Shown here: one piece after another, positions 44,295 through 54,426 of the stretch
How the letters are laid out: each line of letters starts with the position of its first letter
Position numbering within the stretch: the stretch's first letter is position 1
Source of the DNA: Lutibacter oceani
GTDB lineage: Bacteria; Bacteroidota; Bacteroidia; Flavobacteriales; Flavobacteriaceae
Direction: 5' to 3'
Length of the DNA stretch: 64,000 nucleotides
Assembly (NCBI RefSeq): GCF_003384935.1
Contig: NZ_QTTQ01000011.1
Span: 427,784 to 491,783 of the forward strand
The notes under the pieces: generated by a model
The model's input: only the letters and a program-made list of their open reading frames with translations
The model's database searches: none
What the model was told of the DNA's origin: nothing
Made by a program: the position numbers and the translations under genes

Positions 44295-45641
44295 ATGAAA
44301 ACAGCATTTCAAACGCATATAAATGAAAATTTAGCTTTTTTAAATGGTAAAAAACTATTAATTGCTATTTCAGGTGGTATAGACAGTGTAGTTTTAACCC
44401 ATTTATTTAATTCATTAAATTTTTCAATATCATTAGCACATTGCAACTTTCAATTGCGCGGTAAAGACAGCATTAAAGATGAAGTTTATGTTATAGAATT
44501 AGGAGAAAAATTAAAAATTCCTACTTATACTATTAAGTTTGAAACTGAAAATTACGCTACTGAAAATGGAATTTCTACCCAGATGGCTGCACGTGAATTA
44601 CGTTATAATTGGTTTCAAAAAATTATAAAAGAAAATCAATTAGATTATATAATTACAGCACATCATAAAGATGATATTATAGAAACCGTTTTAATAAATT
44701 TGGTTCGTGGAACAGGATTAGACGGACTTACAGGTATCCCTGAAATTAATGAAAACATTGTACGTCCTTTACTTTCTTTTTCCAGAAATGAAATTTTAGT
44801 GTATGCAACAAGAAATAAGTTGCATTGGCGTGAAGACCAAAGTAATTCTTCTATAAAATATGTACGAAATAAAATTAGGCATAAAGTAGTACCTTTTTTA
44901 AAAGAACTAAATCCAAATTTGCTTGACACTCTTAATAATACTCTCGAAAATTTAAAAGGAAGTCAGCAAATTGTAAAAGATCGAATTAGTAATATTAGAG
45001 AAAAAATAACCACTTTAGAAAATGATGAAATTCATTTTAATATTGAAGAATTAAAAAAGTTAAGCAATCCCAAAGTGTATTTATACGAACTTTTAAAAGG
45101 CTATAACTTTACCGAGTGGAATGATGTTGCAGATTTATTGGATGCACAAAGTGGAAAACAAATTTTTAGCGAAACACATAGGTTACTAAAAGATAGAGAG
45201 GTTTTAATTGTTTCTGAAATTTTGGCTGCTAAAAAGTCAGTTTTATATGAAATCCCAGAAAACACTTCAAAAATAAATGTTCCTATAAAATTAAAATTTA
45301 AAAGTATTGATATCCCTTTTGACACAAAAAATCATCAAAATAAAGTTTTTGGTGAAATTATTTTTGATAATCCCCAAATAATTTCTATCGATTATAATAA
45401 AATTCAATTTCCTTTAACAATTAGAAAATGGCAAAAAGGTGATTATTTTTTCCCTATTGGTTTAAATGGTAAAAAGAAATTAAGTAAGTTTTTTAAAGAT
45501 GAAAAAATGTCTTTACTTGAAAAAGAAAGCGCTTGGCTTTTATGCTCTAATAACGAGATAATTTGGGTAATTGGAAAACGATTAGATGAACGTTTTAAGG
45601 TAACTAAAAACACTTCTAAACTTCTAAAAATAAAATGTTAA
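44295..45641 (+). CDS. tilS: tRNA(Ile)-lysidine synthetase
   Basis: This 448-aa enzyme converts C34 of tRNA-Ile(CAU) to lysidine so that it reads AUA. The PP-loop LIAISGGIDSVVLTHLF is near residues 20-36. AHCNFQLRGKDS, ITAHHKDDIIETVLINLVRG and LGSRPLL-like segments are typical, and RWKQKGDYFFPIG-like text in the C-terminal domain (about 380-445) fits the TilS C-terminal fold. Length is normal for the full-length type. It is co-transcribed with pabB. Confidence 0.94.
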   Translation: MKTAFQTHINENLAFLNGKKLLIAISGGIDSVVLTHLFNSLNFSISLAHCNFQLRGKDSIKDEVYVIELGEKLKIPTYTIKFETENYATENGISTQMAARELRYNWFQKIIKENQLDYIITAHHKDDIIETVLINLVRGTGLDGLTGIPEINENIVRPLLSFSRNEILVYATRNKLHWREDQSNSSIKYVRNKIRHKVVPFLKELNPNLLDTLNNTLENLKGSQQIVKDRISNIREKITTLENDEIHFNIEELKKLSNPKVYLYELLKGYNFTEWNDVADLLDAQSGKQIFSETHRLLKDREVLIVSEILAAKKSVLYEIPENTSKINVPIKLKFKSIDIPFDTKNHQNKVFGEIIFDNPQIISIDYNKIQFPLTIRKWQKGDYFFPIGLNGKKKLSKFFKDEKMSLLEKESAWLLCSNNEIIWVIGKRLDERFKVTKNTSKLLKIKC

Positions 45642-45698
45642 TTTGGATTATTATTTTTAATTGAGTAACTTAATTGGTTGATTTTCAAATTTAATTCT

Positions 45699-46073
45699 AT
45701 GTTTTTAAAGAAACCTTTTTTAATAATTGCAGTTTTATTTTTTTCAATTGGCACAAGCTTTTCTCAAGAAATAAATATTGATTTTGAAAATCCTTTTCTT
45801 CCTAAAAGCATTTATTCACTTAATATTTCAACAGAAACCAGTAGTCCTTTTAACATTAATAATAAATTAAATTTGAAGCAATATAAATTTGTTGTTTTAA
45901 ATACTAAAAACCTTGAAGAAGGCTATTTTACAATTCCAATTGAAAATATGGGAAAAATTCCCAGTAAATATATTTTTGATACGTATCAAAAAATCTACAA
46001 TAATATGAAACTTAAAAGTAGTTTTTTTAATGTTTCTGATTTATACAGAGTACCTTTTAGAAATAAGAATTAG
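45699..46073 (+). CDS. Small secreted protein of unknown function
   Basis: This 124-aa protein starts best at ATG 45699. A TTG at 45678 in the same frame would bury the signal peptide. A clear signal peptide (MFLKKPFLIIAVLFFSIGTS, ending FSQ) is followed by a short mature region with no recognisable domain. It lies 57 bp after tilS and may share its transcript. The function is unknown. Confidence 0.65.
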   Translation: MFLKKPFLIIAVLFFSIGTSFSQEINIDFENPFLPKSIYSLNISTETSSPFNINNKLNLKQYKFVVLNTKNLEEGYFTIPIENMGKIPSKYIFDTYQKIYNNMKLKSSFFNVSDLYRVPFRNKN

Positions 46074-46169
46074 TACTTTCACAAAAAAAACGATTTCGTT
46101 AAATTAATGAAGCAAAATCATTATTTTTAACGAAGCTTTTGTAATTTTCGCCTTTATAACTAAAAAAAT

Positions 46170-48758
46170 ATGCATAAACAACCCAAACTAACGAGGTTTA
46201 ACGAAAACGTGTTATCTAAATATCAAATTTACAATAGTATATTTATGACACTCCCTTTTGATACTATTACTAAAACAGGCGTATTATTACCCCTGTTTCA
46301 TGATATATGTAAAAGTGGTTTTTCAGATAAGAAAAATCCAACAGAAATAGTTGAAAATTTCTTTAAAACCTATCAGCAAAACCCTTCGGAAGATGAAAAA
46401 ATAAATTTACTTTTTAAATTTATTCAATACATAGAACGTCAGGTTGTATTGTTTGATGCTATTGAAGATGCTGCATTTCCAATTGTAAATAATATGGATG
46501 GAGTTGGTACTTTAAGAAATAGTAAAGAAACCGCTACATTAGAAAATAAAACTGAAGCATTAAAAAAACACCTTGAAGATTTTAAAGTGCGTGTAGTATT
46601 AACTGCACACCCAACACAATTTTATCCAGGAACAGTTTTAGGTATTATTACCGATTTAACTGAAGCTATTGAAAACAATGATTTATTAGAAATAAACCAG
46701 TTGTTAGCTCAATTGGGTAAAACACCATTTTTTAAACACGAAAAACCATCGCCTTACGATGAAGCCGTTAATTTAATATGGTACTTAGAAAACGTATTTT
46801 ACCATTCTGTTTCTGCTGTTTACGATTATATAAAAAGCAATATTTTTGATAATGAACCTATTAATAACGAGATAATTAACTTAGGTTTTTGGCCCGGAGG
46901 AGATAGAGATGGAAATCCGTTTGTAACAACAGAAATAACATTAAATGTTGCAAAACGTTTAAAACAAACCATTTTAAAAAATTATTATAGAGACATTCGA
47001 ATTTTAAAAAGGCGTTTAACTTTTAATGGTGTTGAACAAGTAATTTCAGAACTGGAAACACTTTTATTTGAAAATAGTGTAAACCCAGAAATTAACACTA
47101 TGCTTCCTTTAGGCGAATTTATTGATAAATTAAATCAAATTAAAGAAACATTAATTTCAAAGCATCAATCATTATTTTTAGATGAAATAAACGATTTTAT
47201 TAATAAAGTTTCCTTATTTGGTTATCACTTTGCAACCTTAGATATAAGACAAGACAGTAGAGTACACCACAATGTATTTTCTGAAATTGTAACAACCTTA
47301 CAAAAAAATGGCAATAAATTATTTCCAGAAAATTATTTAGAACTTTCAGAAAATAAACAAATAGAAATTCTTTCATCAGTTTCAGACACAGTTGATATTT
47401 CAATTTTTGAAGATGAAATGGTTTCCAAAACTTTAAGTTCAATTTATGCAGTTAAAAAAATTCAACAAAATAATGGTGAAAAAGGTGCAAATAGGTACAT
47501 TATAAGCAATAATCAAACGGCCGTAAATGTAATGGAAACTTTTGCAATGTTTAATTTATGTGGTTTTAAACATAATATTACCGCTGATATAATTCCATTA
47601 TTTGAAACTGTAGATGATTTAACAAATGCTGCAAGTGTAATGAAAAAACTATACACAAATGAAGCTTATAGAAATCATTTAAATAGCAGAAATAATAAAC
47701 AAACTATCATGCTTGGGTTTTCTGACGGAACAAAAGATGGAGGTTATTTAATGGCAAATTGGTCAATATTTAGAGCTAAAGAAAACTTAACAAAAATATC
47801 TAGAGAATTTGGAATTAAAGTTATCTTTTTTGATGGCCGTGGTGGTCCGCCAGCACGTGGTGGAGGAAAAACACATAAATTTTATGCCTCATTAGGTCCA
47901 ACAATTGAAGATGAAGAAATACAATTAACGGTACAAGGGCAAACAATAAGTTCAAATTTTGGAACATTAGACTCTTCACAGTATAATATTGAACAATTAT
48001 TAAGTTCAGGTATTTCAAATGAATTGTTTAGTAATGCTAACAATATCATGACAAAAAGTGATACTGAAATTATGAACGATTTAGCTTTAACTAGTTATAA
48101 AGCCTACGTTGATTTTAAAAATCACCCAAAATTTATGCCTTATTTGGAAAGAATGAGCACCCTAAAATATTATGCAAAAACCAATATTGGTAGTCGTCCT
48201 TCAAAACGATCACAATCTAAAGAATTAAATTTTGCTGATTTACGTGCTATTCCTTTCGTTGGCTCTTGGAGCCAGTTAAAACAAAATGTTCCTGGTTTTT
48301 ATGGTGTTGGTACTGCTTTAAAAAAATACGAAGATTGTGGAGATTTTGAAAAGATAAAACATTTTTATAATAACTCTGATTTCTTTAAAGCTCTAATTGG
48401 AAATAGTATGATGGCACTTTCAAAATCTTTCTTTGAATTAACAGAATACATGTCTGAAGATCCAGAATTTGGTGAATTTTGGAACATTATTCACAATGAA
48501 TATTTAACCACCAAAAGATTGATTTTAAAACTTTCAGATTATGAAAAATTAATGCAAAATAATCCGGTTGGCAAAGCTTCAATTGATATAAGGGAAAACA
48601 TAGTATTACCTTTACTTACTATTCAACAATATGCGTTGCGTAAAATTCAGGAATTACAAAAAGACGAAGAGGTAAATCAAGAAGAAATAAAAGTTTATGA
48701 AAAAATGGTTACTCGATCTTTATTTGGAAATATTAACGCCAGTAGAAATTCAGCTTAA
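46170..48758 (+). CDS. ppc: Phosphoenolpyruvate carboxylase
   Basis: This 862-aa anaplerotic enzyme makes oxaloacetate from PEP and bicarbonate. VLTAHPTQFYPGTVLG holds the catalytic histidine, and GFWPGGDRDGNPFVTTE, MLGFSDGTKDGGYLMANW, FFDGRGGPPARGGGKTH and NIGSRPSKR are the conserved stretches. The HPTQFYP and GRGGPPARGGG forms differ from the E. coli sequences (HPTEINR, GRGGSIGRGG). This divergence appears typical for flavobacterial PEPC (from memory). Length is normal. Confidence 0.93.
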   Translation: MHKQPKLTRFNENVLSKYQIYNSIFMTLPFDTITKTGVLLPLFHDICKSGFSDKKNPTEIVENFFKTYQQNPSEDEKINLLFKFIQYIERQVVLFDAIEDAAFPIVNNMDGVGTLRNSKETATLENKTEALKKHLEDFKVRVVLTAHPTQFYPGTVLGIITDLTEAIENNDLLEINQLLAQLGKTPFFKHEKPSPYDEAVNLIWYLENVFYHSVSAVYDYIKSNIFDNEPINNEIINLGFWPGGDRDGNPFVTTEITLNVAKRLKQTILKNYYRDIRILKRRLTFNGVEQVISELETLLFENSVNPEINTMLPLGEFIDKLNQIKETLISKHQSLFLDEINDFINKVSLFGYHFATLDIRQDSRVHHNVFSEIVTTLQKNGNKLFPENYLELSENKQIEILSSVSDTVDISIFEDEMVSKTLSSIYAVKKIQQNNGEKGANRYIISNNQTAVNVMETFAMFNLCGFKHNITADIIPLFETVDDLTNAASVMKKLYTNEAYRNHLNSRNNKQTIMLGFSDGTKDGGYLMANWSIFRAKENLTKISREFGIKVIFFDGRGGPPARGGGKTHKFYASLGPTIEDEEIQLTVQGQTISSNFGTLDSSQYNIEQLLSSGISNELFSNANNIMTKSDTEIMNDLALTSYKAYVDFKNHPKFMPYLERMSTLKYYAKTNIGSRPSKRSQSKELNFADLRAIPFVGSWSQLKQNVPGFYGVGTALKKYEDCGDFEKIKHFYNNSDFFKALIGNSMMALSKSFFELTEYMSEDPEFGEFWNIIHNEYLTTKRLILKLSDYEKLMQNNPVGKASIDIRENIVLPLLTIQQYALRKIQELQKDEEVNQEEIKVYEKMVTRSLFGNINASRNSA

Positions 48759-48763
48759 TAATT

Positions 48764-49279
48764 ATGAATTCAGTTCAATTAAATGAAAATGAATATGCGC
48801 CCTTTTACAGCAGTTATATAGAAAGCTTGGGAGAAGTAAATCTTTTTGATGTTTTAAACACCTCATTAAAAGACTTAGTTAGTACTTTAGAAAATTTACC
48901 TGAAGAAAAATTAATATATAGTTATGCTGAAGGTAAATGGACCATTAAAGAATTGGTACAACATATTATAGATGCTGAGCGGGTTTTAAGTTATAGAGCT
49001 TTACGTTTTTCCAGAAATGACGCTACCAATTTACCGGGTTTTGATGAAGATTGGTACGTAAATAATTCTAATGGTAATACGCGTAATTTTAAAGATTTAC
49101 TAAAAGAATTTATCAATATTAGAAATGCAAGCATTTCATTATTTAATAGTTTTACACCAGAAATGATGTTTCTAACTGGTTCGGCAAATAATAGTGATAT
49201 GACAGTTAGAGCTCTTGGATTTATTATTGCTGGACATCAAATGCATCATTTAAAAATTATAAAAGAAAAATATCTTTAA
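48764..49279 (+). CDS. DinB family protein
   Basis: This 171-aa four-helix-bundle protein of the DinB/YfiT group starts 5 bp after ppc. Putative metal-ligand histidines appear in GKWTIKELVQHIIDAE and AGHQMHHLKIIKEKYL. Family members are often thiol-transferases or metal-dependent hydrolases, but the substrate is unknown. Close spacing suggests co-transcription with ppc. Its stop overlaps that of the convergent XRE gene by 4 bp. Confidence 0.88.
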   Translation: MNSVQLNENEYAPFYSSYIESLGEVNLFDVLNTSLKDLVSTLENLPEEKLIYSYAEGKWTIKELVQHIIDAERVLSYRALRFSRNDATNLPGFDEDWYVNNSNGNTRNFKDLLKEFINIRNASISLFNSFTPEMMFLTGSANNSDMTVRALGFIIAGHQMHHLKIIKEKYL

Positions 49280-49476
49280 TCTCCACTATCTAAAAAAAAT
49301 ATTTCGTTAACAGACTTATTAAAAATTTCAGATATTTTTAAAGCTAAAACCGTTGAAGGAACATATTTATTTAACTCCATTGCATTAACAGTTTGTCTGC
49401 TTACACCAATCATTTCTGCCAATTTTGCCTGGGTAATGTTATGCATGGCGCGTTCAACTTTTATACTATTCTTCAT
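49276..49476 (-). CDS. Small XRE-type HTH regulator
   Basis: This 66-aa single-HTH protein (RAMHNITQAKLAEMIGVSRQ, TVNAMELNKYVPSTVLALKI) belongs to the short XRE group paired with DUF2178-like membrane proteins. It overlaps the end of the upstream membrane-protein gene by 11 bp, so the two are translationally coupled. Confidence 0.88.
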   Translation of the reverse strand: MKNSIKVERAMHNITQAKLAEMIGVSRQTVNAMELNKYVPSTVLALKISEIFNKSVNEIFFLDSGD

Positions 49477-49942
49477 TGCTTATACTTCTTTTAAATTTGT
49501 ACAAAACGTAATGAAAACGTACCATAAAAAATAATAATATGGTAAACATATTGTAAATTAAAACATTAAAAAAACTTAAGTCAAATACAAAAAGTATTGC
49601 TATTACTAATACAATGTAATTTACATACGTTGCCCAAATTAAGGAGTCCATTCTAATTTTTGAAATGTACTCATCCTCGTCTTTTGTTTTTGAAAAAGAG
49701 ACCAGAATTCCTCCAATAATTATTAAAATTGAAGCTAGTTCATCTGCAATATTATTGGAATTCCATTCAAAAGCCGGGTTAGAAAAAATGTCATTCTCAC
49801 TAATTAATGGAAAAACATTTACTTCCCAATTTGGATATTCAATATCATTTAACAATAAAATAGTTCCTAAAACCATTCCTGCAAAAAATATCAACCAGCC
49901 TAAAGACTTATACTTGTGCGAAAATAAAAATTTAGATTTCAT
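49466..49942 (-). CDS. Membrane protein encoded with an XRE regulator
   Basis: This 158-aa protein has four likely membrane segments (about 12-30, 65-83, 103-121 and 126-145). Such membrane protein–small HTH pairs are widespread, and the membrane partner may control the regulator. It has its own TACATTTG promoter and a short leader. No catalytic motif is seen. Confidence 0.72.
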   Translation of the reverse strand: MKSKFLFSHKYKSLGWLIFFAGMVLGTILLLNDIEYPNWEVNVFPLISENDIFSNPAFEWNSNNIADELASILIIIGGILVSFSKTKDEDEYISKIRMDSLIWATYVNYIVLVIAILFVFDLSFFNVLIYNMFTILLFFMVRFHYVLYKFKRSISNEE

Positions 49943-49962
49943 AATTTAATAAATTTACATAT

Positions 49963-49970
49963 CAAATGTA
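49963..49970 (-). promoter_or_regulatory. -7 promoter element (TACATTTG) for the membrane protein–XRE pair
   Basis: The minus strand reads TACATTTG, 20 nt upstream of the start codon at 49942. Confidence 0.6.
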
Positions 49971-50031
49971 AAGTATTTTTTACTTTTAGACAAATATTTT
50001 TTACTATTTAGTTTCGTAACATTTAAAATAT

Positions 50032-50039
50032 TATATTTG
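50032..50039 (+). promoter_or_regulatory. -7 promoter element (TATATTTG) for the penicillin-acylase gene
   Basis: TATATTTG lies 26 nt upstream of the ATG at 50066. Confidence 0.6.
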
Positions 50040-50065
50040 ACGCAACTAAAAAACCTCTTTTTCTA

Positions 50066-52456
50066 ATGCGAATTTTCAAAAAAATAGCATTCTTCATTGC
50101 CATTTTACTAGCAATAGTAATTATTGGCGGTTGGGTGTATTATAATAGCCTAAAACCAAATTATGAAGGCTCAATTAATTTAAGTTCTATTGAAAATAAA
50201 ACTGAAGTTTATTTTGATGATTTTGGAATTCCACATATTTATGCTGAAAATCAAAAAGACGCTGTAACTACTTTAGGCTATGTTCACGCACAGGAAAGAC
50301 TTTGGCAAATGGAATTAATGAGAAGAATTGCACCAGGAAGACTCTCAGAGATTTTTGGAAAAGATATGCTAAAAAACGACAAATTTTTTGTGAGTTTAGG
50401 TATAGAGGAAGCCTCGGAAAAATCAATTGAAAAATTAGATAAAAACGGAGACGTTTATAAAATGGCGACTGCATATTTAAATGGTGTAAATCAATTTATT
50501 GAAAGCGGAGCTACCCCTATTGAATTTACTTTAATCGGAATTGAAAAAGAACAATATCAACTTAAAGATATTTATAATATTTTAGGCTATATGTCCTTTA
50601 GTTTTGCAATGGCGCATAAAACCGATCCACTTTTAACCTCCATTAAAGAAAAATTAGGGAATGACTATTTAAAAGAATTAAACATTAACATAGATCCAAA
50701 TACCACGCTTATAAAAAATTCAAAACCAGAAATTGAAAGTTTTGAAAATTTAGTTTCCAATGTTCAAGAAATTATGGATAATTCACCCATACCTCCCTTT
50801 GTTGGCAGCAATAGTTGGGTGATTTCTGCAAATAAAACAACTACCGGAAAAGTGCTTTTTGCAAATGATCCGCATATTGGTTATTCTCAGCCATCTGTTT
50901 GGTTTGAAGCACATATTTCTACACCAGATTACGAAATGTATGGCTATCATATGGCAGGTGTGCCATTTCCATTATTGGGACATAATAGGAATTACGCTTG
51001 GGGATTAACTATGTTTGAAAATGATGATATTGATTTTTATAAAGAAGAAAATCATCCAGAAGATAATACCAAGTATAAAACACCTAATGGATTTGAAGCA
51101 TATAAAACCGTAACAAAAACCATTAAAGTAAAAGACGAAGATACCGTAACAATTAATGTTAGAAACACACGTCATGGCCCAATAATGAACGATGTTGTTG
51201 AAGAAATTTCACAAACCAGTCCAATTGCTATGTCATGGGTTTACACACAATTTGACGGACAAGTTTTAGATGCTTTACATACCATTTCAAGAGCAACTAA
51301 AATGTCTGATGTTAAAAAAGGTGCAAGTATGATTCACGCTCCCGGATTAAATATTATGTACGGAGATGCTATAGGAAATGTAGCTTGGTGGGCTTCAGGA
51401 AAATTATACAAACACAAACCTCAGGTAAACACAAAGTTTATATTAAACGGCGCTTCTGGCGAAGACGATCCCATTGAATATTTAGATTTTAATCAAAATC
51501 CAATGGCTGAAAAACCTAAATGGGATTATGTGTATTCGGCAAATAATCAGCCAGATACTATTGCAAATATTTTATATCCTGGTTATTATTTACCTGAAGA
51601 TAGAGCAAAAAGAATTGTTGATTTAATTGAACCAAAAAACAATTGGGATAAGGAAGCTATAGCTAAAATGATTAATGATGTTACTTCTTCAACATCACCA
51701 ATTATTGTAAAAGATATACTTGCTAACATTGCAACTAATTCTTTTACAAAAAATGAACAAGAAGCATTTGAAATTTTAAAAAAATGGGATGGCTCCAATA
51801 CACAAAAAATGATTGCTCCAACAATTTATAATAAACTAATTTATTTATACTTAAAAAACACTTTTGAAGATGAGTTAGGTGAGAAACTTTTTAATCAACT
51901 ACTAAACACACATTTAATGAAACGTGTAATTGCAGACCATTTAAAAAAGACAAATTCTATATGGTGGGACAATTTAAATACTTCAAATTTAAAAGAAACT
52001 AAAACAGCTATTCTATCAAAATCTTATAAAGAAGCAATTACAGCATTAGAAAATCAACTTGGAAGTGAAATAAATACTTGGAATTGGGGAAAAGTTCATA
52101 CCTTAGAGCATGCGCATCCTCTTGGTACTGTTGCAGCATTAAAAGAATATTTTAATGTTGGTCCATTTTCAATGAAAGGTGCAAGGGAAGTTATTGATAA
52201 TAGAGGTTATTTGTATGATAATTCTGGATTGTATAAAATAACCGCAGGCCCTTCAACAAGAAGAATCATAGATTTTTCGGATATTGAAAATAGTATTAGT
52301 ATCTTGCCAACTGGTCAATCCGGAAACCCTTTTAGTGTTCATTATAAAGACCAATCTGAAATGTACAATAATGGAGAATTCAGAAAAATGAAATTAAATA
52401 AAGAGGAAATTATCAATAGTTCAACAAAATTAATTATTCTACCAAAAAATGAATAA
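50066..52456 (+). CDS. Penicillin acylase family protein (Ntn-hydrolase precursor)
   Basis: This 796-aa periplasmic or membrane-anchored Ntn hydrolase is made as a precursor that cuts itself into two chains. The N-terminal hydrophobic segment covers about residues 6-26. The alpha-chain start is seen in VYFDDFGIPHIYAENQKDA and GYVHAQERLWQMELMRR. The autoproteolysis site precedes the nucleophile serine in GSNSWVISANKTTTG, followed by ANDPHIGYSQPSVWFEAHI. The substrate could be acyl-homoserine lactones or amides. It overlaps the downstream LacI gene by 8 bp (ATGAATAA). Confidence 0.92.
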   Translation: MRIFKKIAFFIAILLAIVIIGGWVYYNSLKPNYEGSINLSSIENKTEVYFDDFGIPHIYAENQKDAVTTLGYVHAQERLWQMELMRRIAPGRLSEIFGKDMLKNDKFFVSLGIEEASEKSIEKLDKNGDVYKMATAYLNGVNQFIESGATPIEFTLIGIEKEQYQLKDIYNILGYMSFSFAMAHKTDPLLTSIKEKLGNDYLKELNINIDPNTTLIKNSKPEIESFENLVSNVQEIMDNSPIPPFVGSNSWVISANKTTTGKVLFANDPHIGYSQPSVWFEAHISTPDYEMYGYHMAGVPFPLLGHNRNYAWGLTMFENDDIDFYKEENHPEDNTKYKTPNGFEAYKTVTKTIKVKDEDTVTINVRNTRHGPIMNDVVEEISQTSPIAMSWVYTQFDGQVLDALHTISRATKMSDVKKGASMIHAPGLNIMYGDAIGNVAWWASGKLYKHKPQVNTKFILNGASGEDDPIEYLDFNQNPMAEKPKWDYVYSANNQPDTIANILYPGYYLPEDRAKRIVDLIEPKNNWDKEAIAKMINDVTSSTSPIIVKDILANIATNSFTKNEQEAFEILKKWDGSNTQKMIAPTIYNKLIYLYLKNTFEDELGEKLFNQLLNTHLMKRVIADHLKKTNSIWWDNLNTSNLKETKTAILSKSYKEAITALENQLGSEINTWNWGKVHTLEHAHPLGTVAALKEYFNVGPFSMKGAREVIDNRGYLYDNSGLYKITAGPSTRRIIDFSDIENSISILPTGQSGNPFSVHYKDQSEMYNNGEFRKMKLNKEEIINSSTKLIILPKNE

Positions 52457-53483
52457 AAGAATAACTATAAAACAAATAGCTCAAGCATTACATGTTTCTA
52501 TTTCAACAGTTTCAAAAGCTTTAAATGATAGTTATGAAATAAGTGAAGAAACCAAGAAAAAAATTCAAGAATATGCAAAATTACACAAGTATAAACCAAA
52601 TACACTTGCGCTTAGTTTACAAAATAAAAAAACAAAGACTATTGGTATAATTATTCCAAATATTCTTACTTATTATTTTGCTAGGGTGCTTCGTGGTATA
52701 GAAAAGGTGGCTACTGAAAAAGGGTACAATATAATTACCTGTATAACTAACGAAAGCTACAAAAAAGAGGTAAACACAATGGAAATGTTATCAAATGGAA
52801 CCATTGATGGTTTTATTGCTTGCATATCCGTTGAAACTTTAAAACTAAAAAACTTTGAACATTTTCATGATATTTTGAATGAAGGAACTCCAATTGTTTT
52901 ATACGATCGGGTTCATAAAGACATTAATTGTGATAAAGTAGTAACTGATAACGTAAAAAGTGCCTATAAAGCAACTCGTTTTTTAATGAAATCAGATTGT
53001 AAAAACATTGCTATTATTTCAACTTCAGAAGGATTAAACATTAATAAATTCAGAATAAAAGGATACTTAAAAGCACTTACAAAATACGGAGTTACTCCTA
53101 ATGAAAATCTTATTATCAGGCTAGAAGATGAAACAAACTTGAAAGAACGTATTAATGAAATGCTAGATAATAATGAGGTAGATGGTATTTTTTCTGTTGA
53201 TGAAGTTTCTGGAGCAATAGCTACACAAGTTTTAAATAAAAGAGGTATTAAAATTCCTCAGGAAATTTCAATTATTGGTTTTACAAATGGTATATTATCT
53301 CGTTATGGTTCACCACCATTAACAAGTGTAAATCGTTTTGCACACACAACAGGTGAAGTTGCTGCAACTAGATTAATAGATAAACTCGAAAATAAAATTG
53401 AATTTGACGATATTAAAACCGAAATAATTAGAACACAATTGGTTGAACGTGAATCAACAAAAAAACTCTTTATAAAGTTTTAA
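52449..53483 (+). CDS. LacI-family transcriptional regulator
   Basis: This 344-aa repressor has an N-terminal HTH and hinge (ITIKQIAQALHVSISTVSKA, then a hinge ending KPNTLALSLQNKKT). A periplasmic-binding-protein fold follows (TIGIIIPNILTYYFARVLRG, GIFSVDEVSGAIATQVLNKR, SIIGFTNGILSRYGSPPLTS). Its start overlaps the acylase stop, so the genes are coupled. A regulator fused by operon to an acylase suggests that it senses a product or substrate of that pathway, but the ligand is unknown. Confidence 0.92.
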   Translation: MNKRITIKQIAQALHVSISTVSKALNDSYEISEETKKKIQEYAKLHKYKPNTLALSLQNKKTKTIGIIIPNILTYYFARVLRGIEKVATEKGYNIITCITNESYKKEVNTMEMLSNGTIDGFIACISVETLKLKNFEHFHDILNEGTPIVLYDRVHKDINCDKVVTDNVKSAYKATRFLMKSDCKNIAIISTSEGLNINKFRIKGYLKALTKYGVTPNENLIIRLEDETNLKERINEMLDNNEVDGIFSVDEVSGAIATQVLNKRGIKIPQEISIIGFTNGILSRYGSPPLTSVNRFAHTTGEVAATRLIDKLENKIEFDDIKTEIIRTQLVERESTKKLFIKF

Positions 53484-53497
53484 ATTATAAAACAGCA

Positions 53498-54284
53498 ATG
53501 AATACTAAAAAAAGATCTTTAATTTTATTGCTGCTAACTTGTTTAATAGTTATTCTTTACTTTTTTAAAGATTGTTTACGGCAACAAGAAACAAACTTAA
53601 TTAACTACCCCAAAACCTCAACTTTAAAAATTAACGATAGCTTAGTAAAATCAAAAAAACTAAACCTGCACCTGCTACTATTTTATACGGAATTGATATT
53701 TCTAAATACAATGCCAACATTGTTGACGAAATAAATCATTTAGATAAACTTACATTTATAATATGTAAAGCTACTGAAGGAAAAGATTATATAGATCCTA
53801 CTTTTTTTCAAATTGGAAATCCTTAAAAAATAAAAATATTATTAGAGGAACATACCATTTTTATATAGGAAGTGACGATCCAATTAAACAAGCCCAACAT
53901 TTTTTAAATATTGTTAAAAAATGGGAATCTACAGATATTACCCCTATTATAGATATTGAGTCACAAAGTATTAGAAATGATGATAATTTAAAAATTATTC
54001 AAGAAAATATATTAAAGTTTTTAAATCATATAGAAATAAAAACGAGCAGAATTCCAATGATTTATACTAATCGTAATTTTGCAAATATGTATTTAACAAA
54101 CAAAGCTTTTTCTAAATACCCTCTTTGGCTTGCCGAATATACTTCAAAAAAATATCCAATAATACCAGCTACTTGGAAAAATACTGGGTTTAAAATTTGG
54201 CAAAAAAGTGACAATTACCATTATAAATCGAGTATTGATGATTTTGATGTTTTTTATGGTGAAAAATCAGACTTATATAATTAA
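53498..54284 (+). pseudogene. GH25 lysozyme broken by two homopolymer frameshifts
   Basis: Three frames in succession make one glycoside hydrolase family 25 protein. First is a membrane-anchored N-terminus (MNTKKRSLILLLLTCLIVIL). Then comes YGIDISKYNANIVDEINHLD with FIICKATEGKDYIDPTFF, then NWKSLKNKNIIRGTYHFY, PIIDIESQ, IYTNRNFA, WLAEYTSKKYP and FKIWQKS. Catalytic acidic residues in GIDIS and DIES are present. Each break is at a 7-base homopolymer (A7 at 53653-53659, T7 at 53802-53808), and one extra base in each would restore the frame. It is either a recent pseudogene or a homopolymer sequencing error. Confidence 0.85.
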
Positions 54285-54426
54285 TATTTAAATACTCCAT
54301 TTTTAAATATATTAAACGGTATCATTTTAGAAATTTATATAAAAAATTCTTCAAAAAAATTAATAATTTTTTAAAAGACAAACTTAAACTACATTTTTTA
54401 TACATTTATAAAAAATAAAAATTGTT

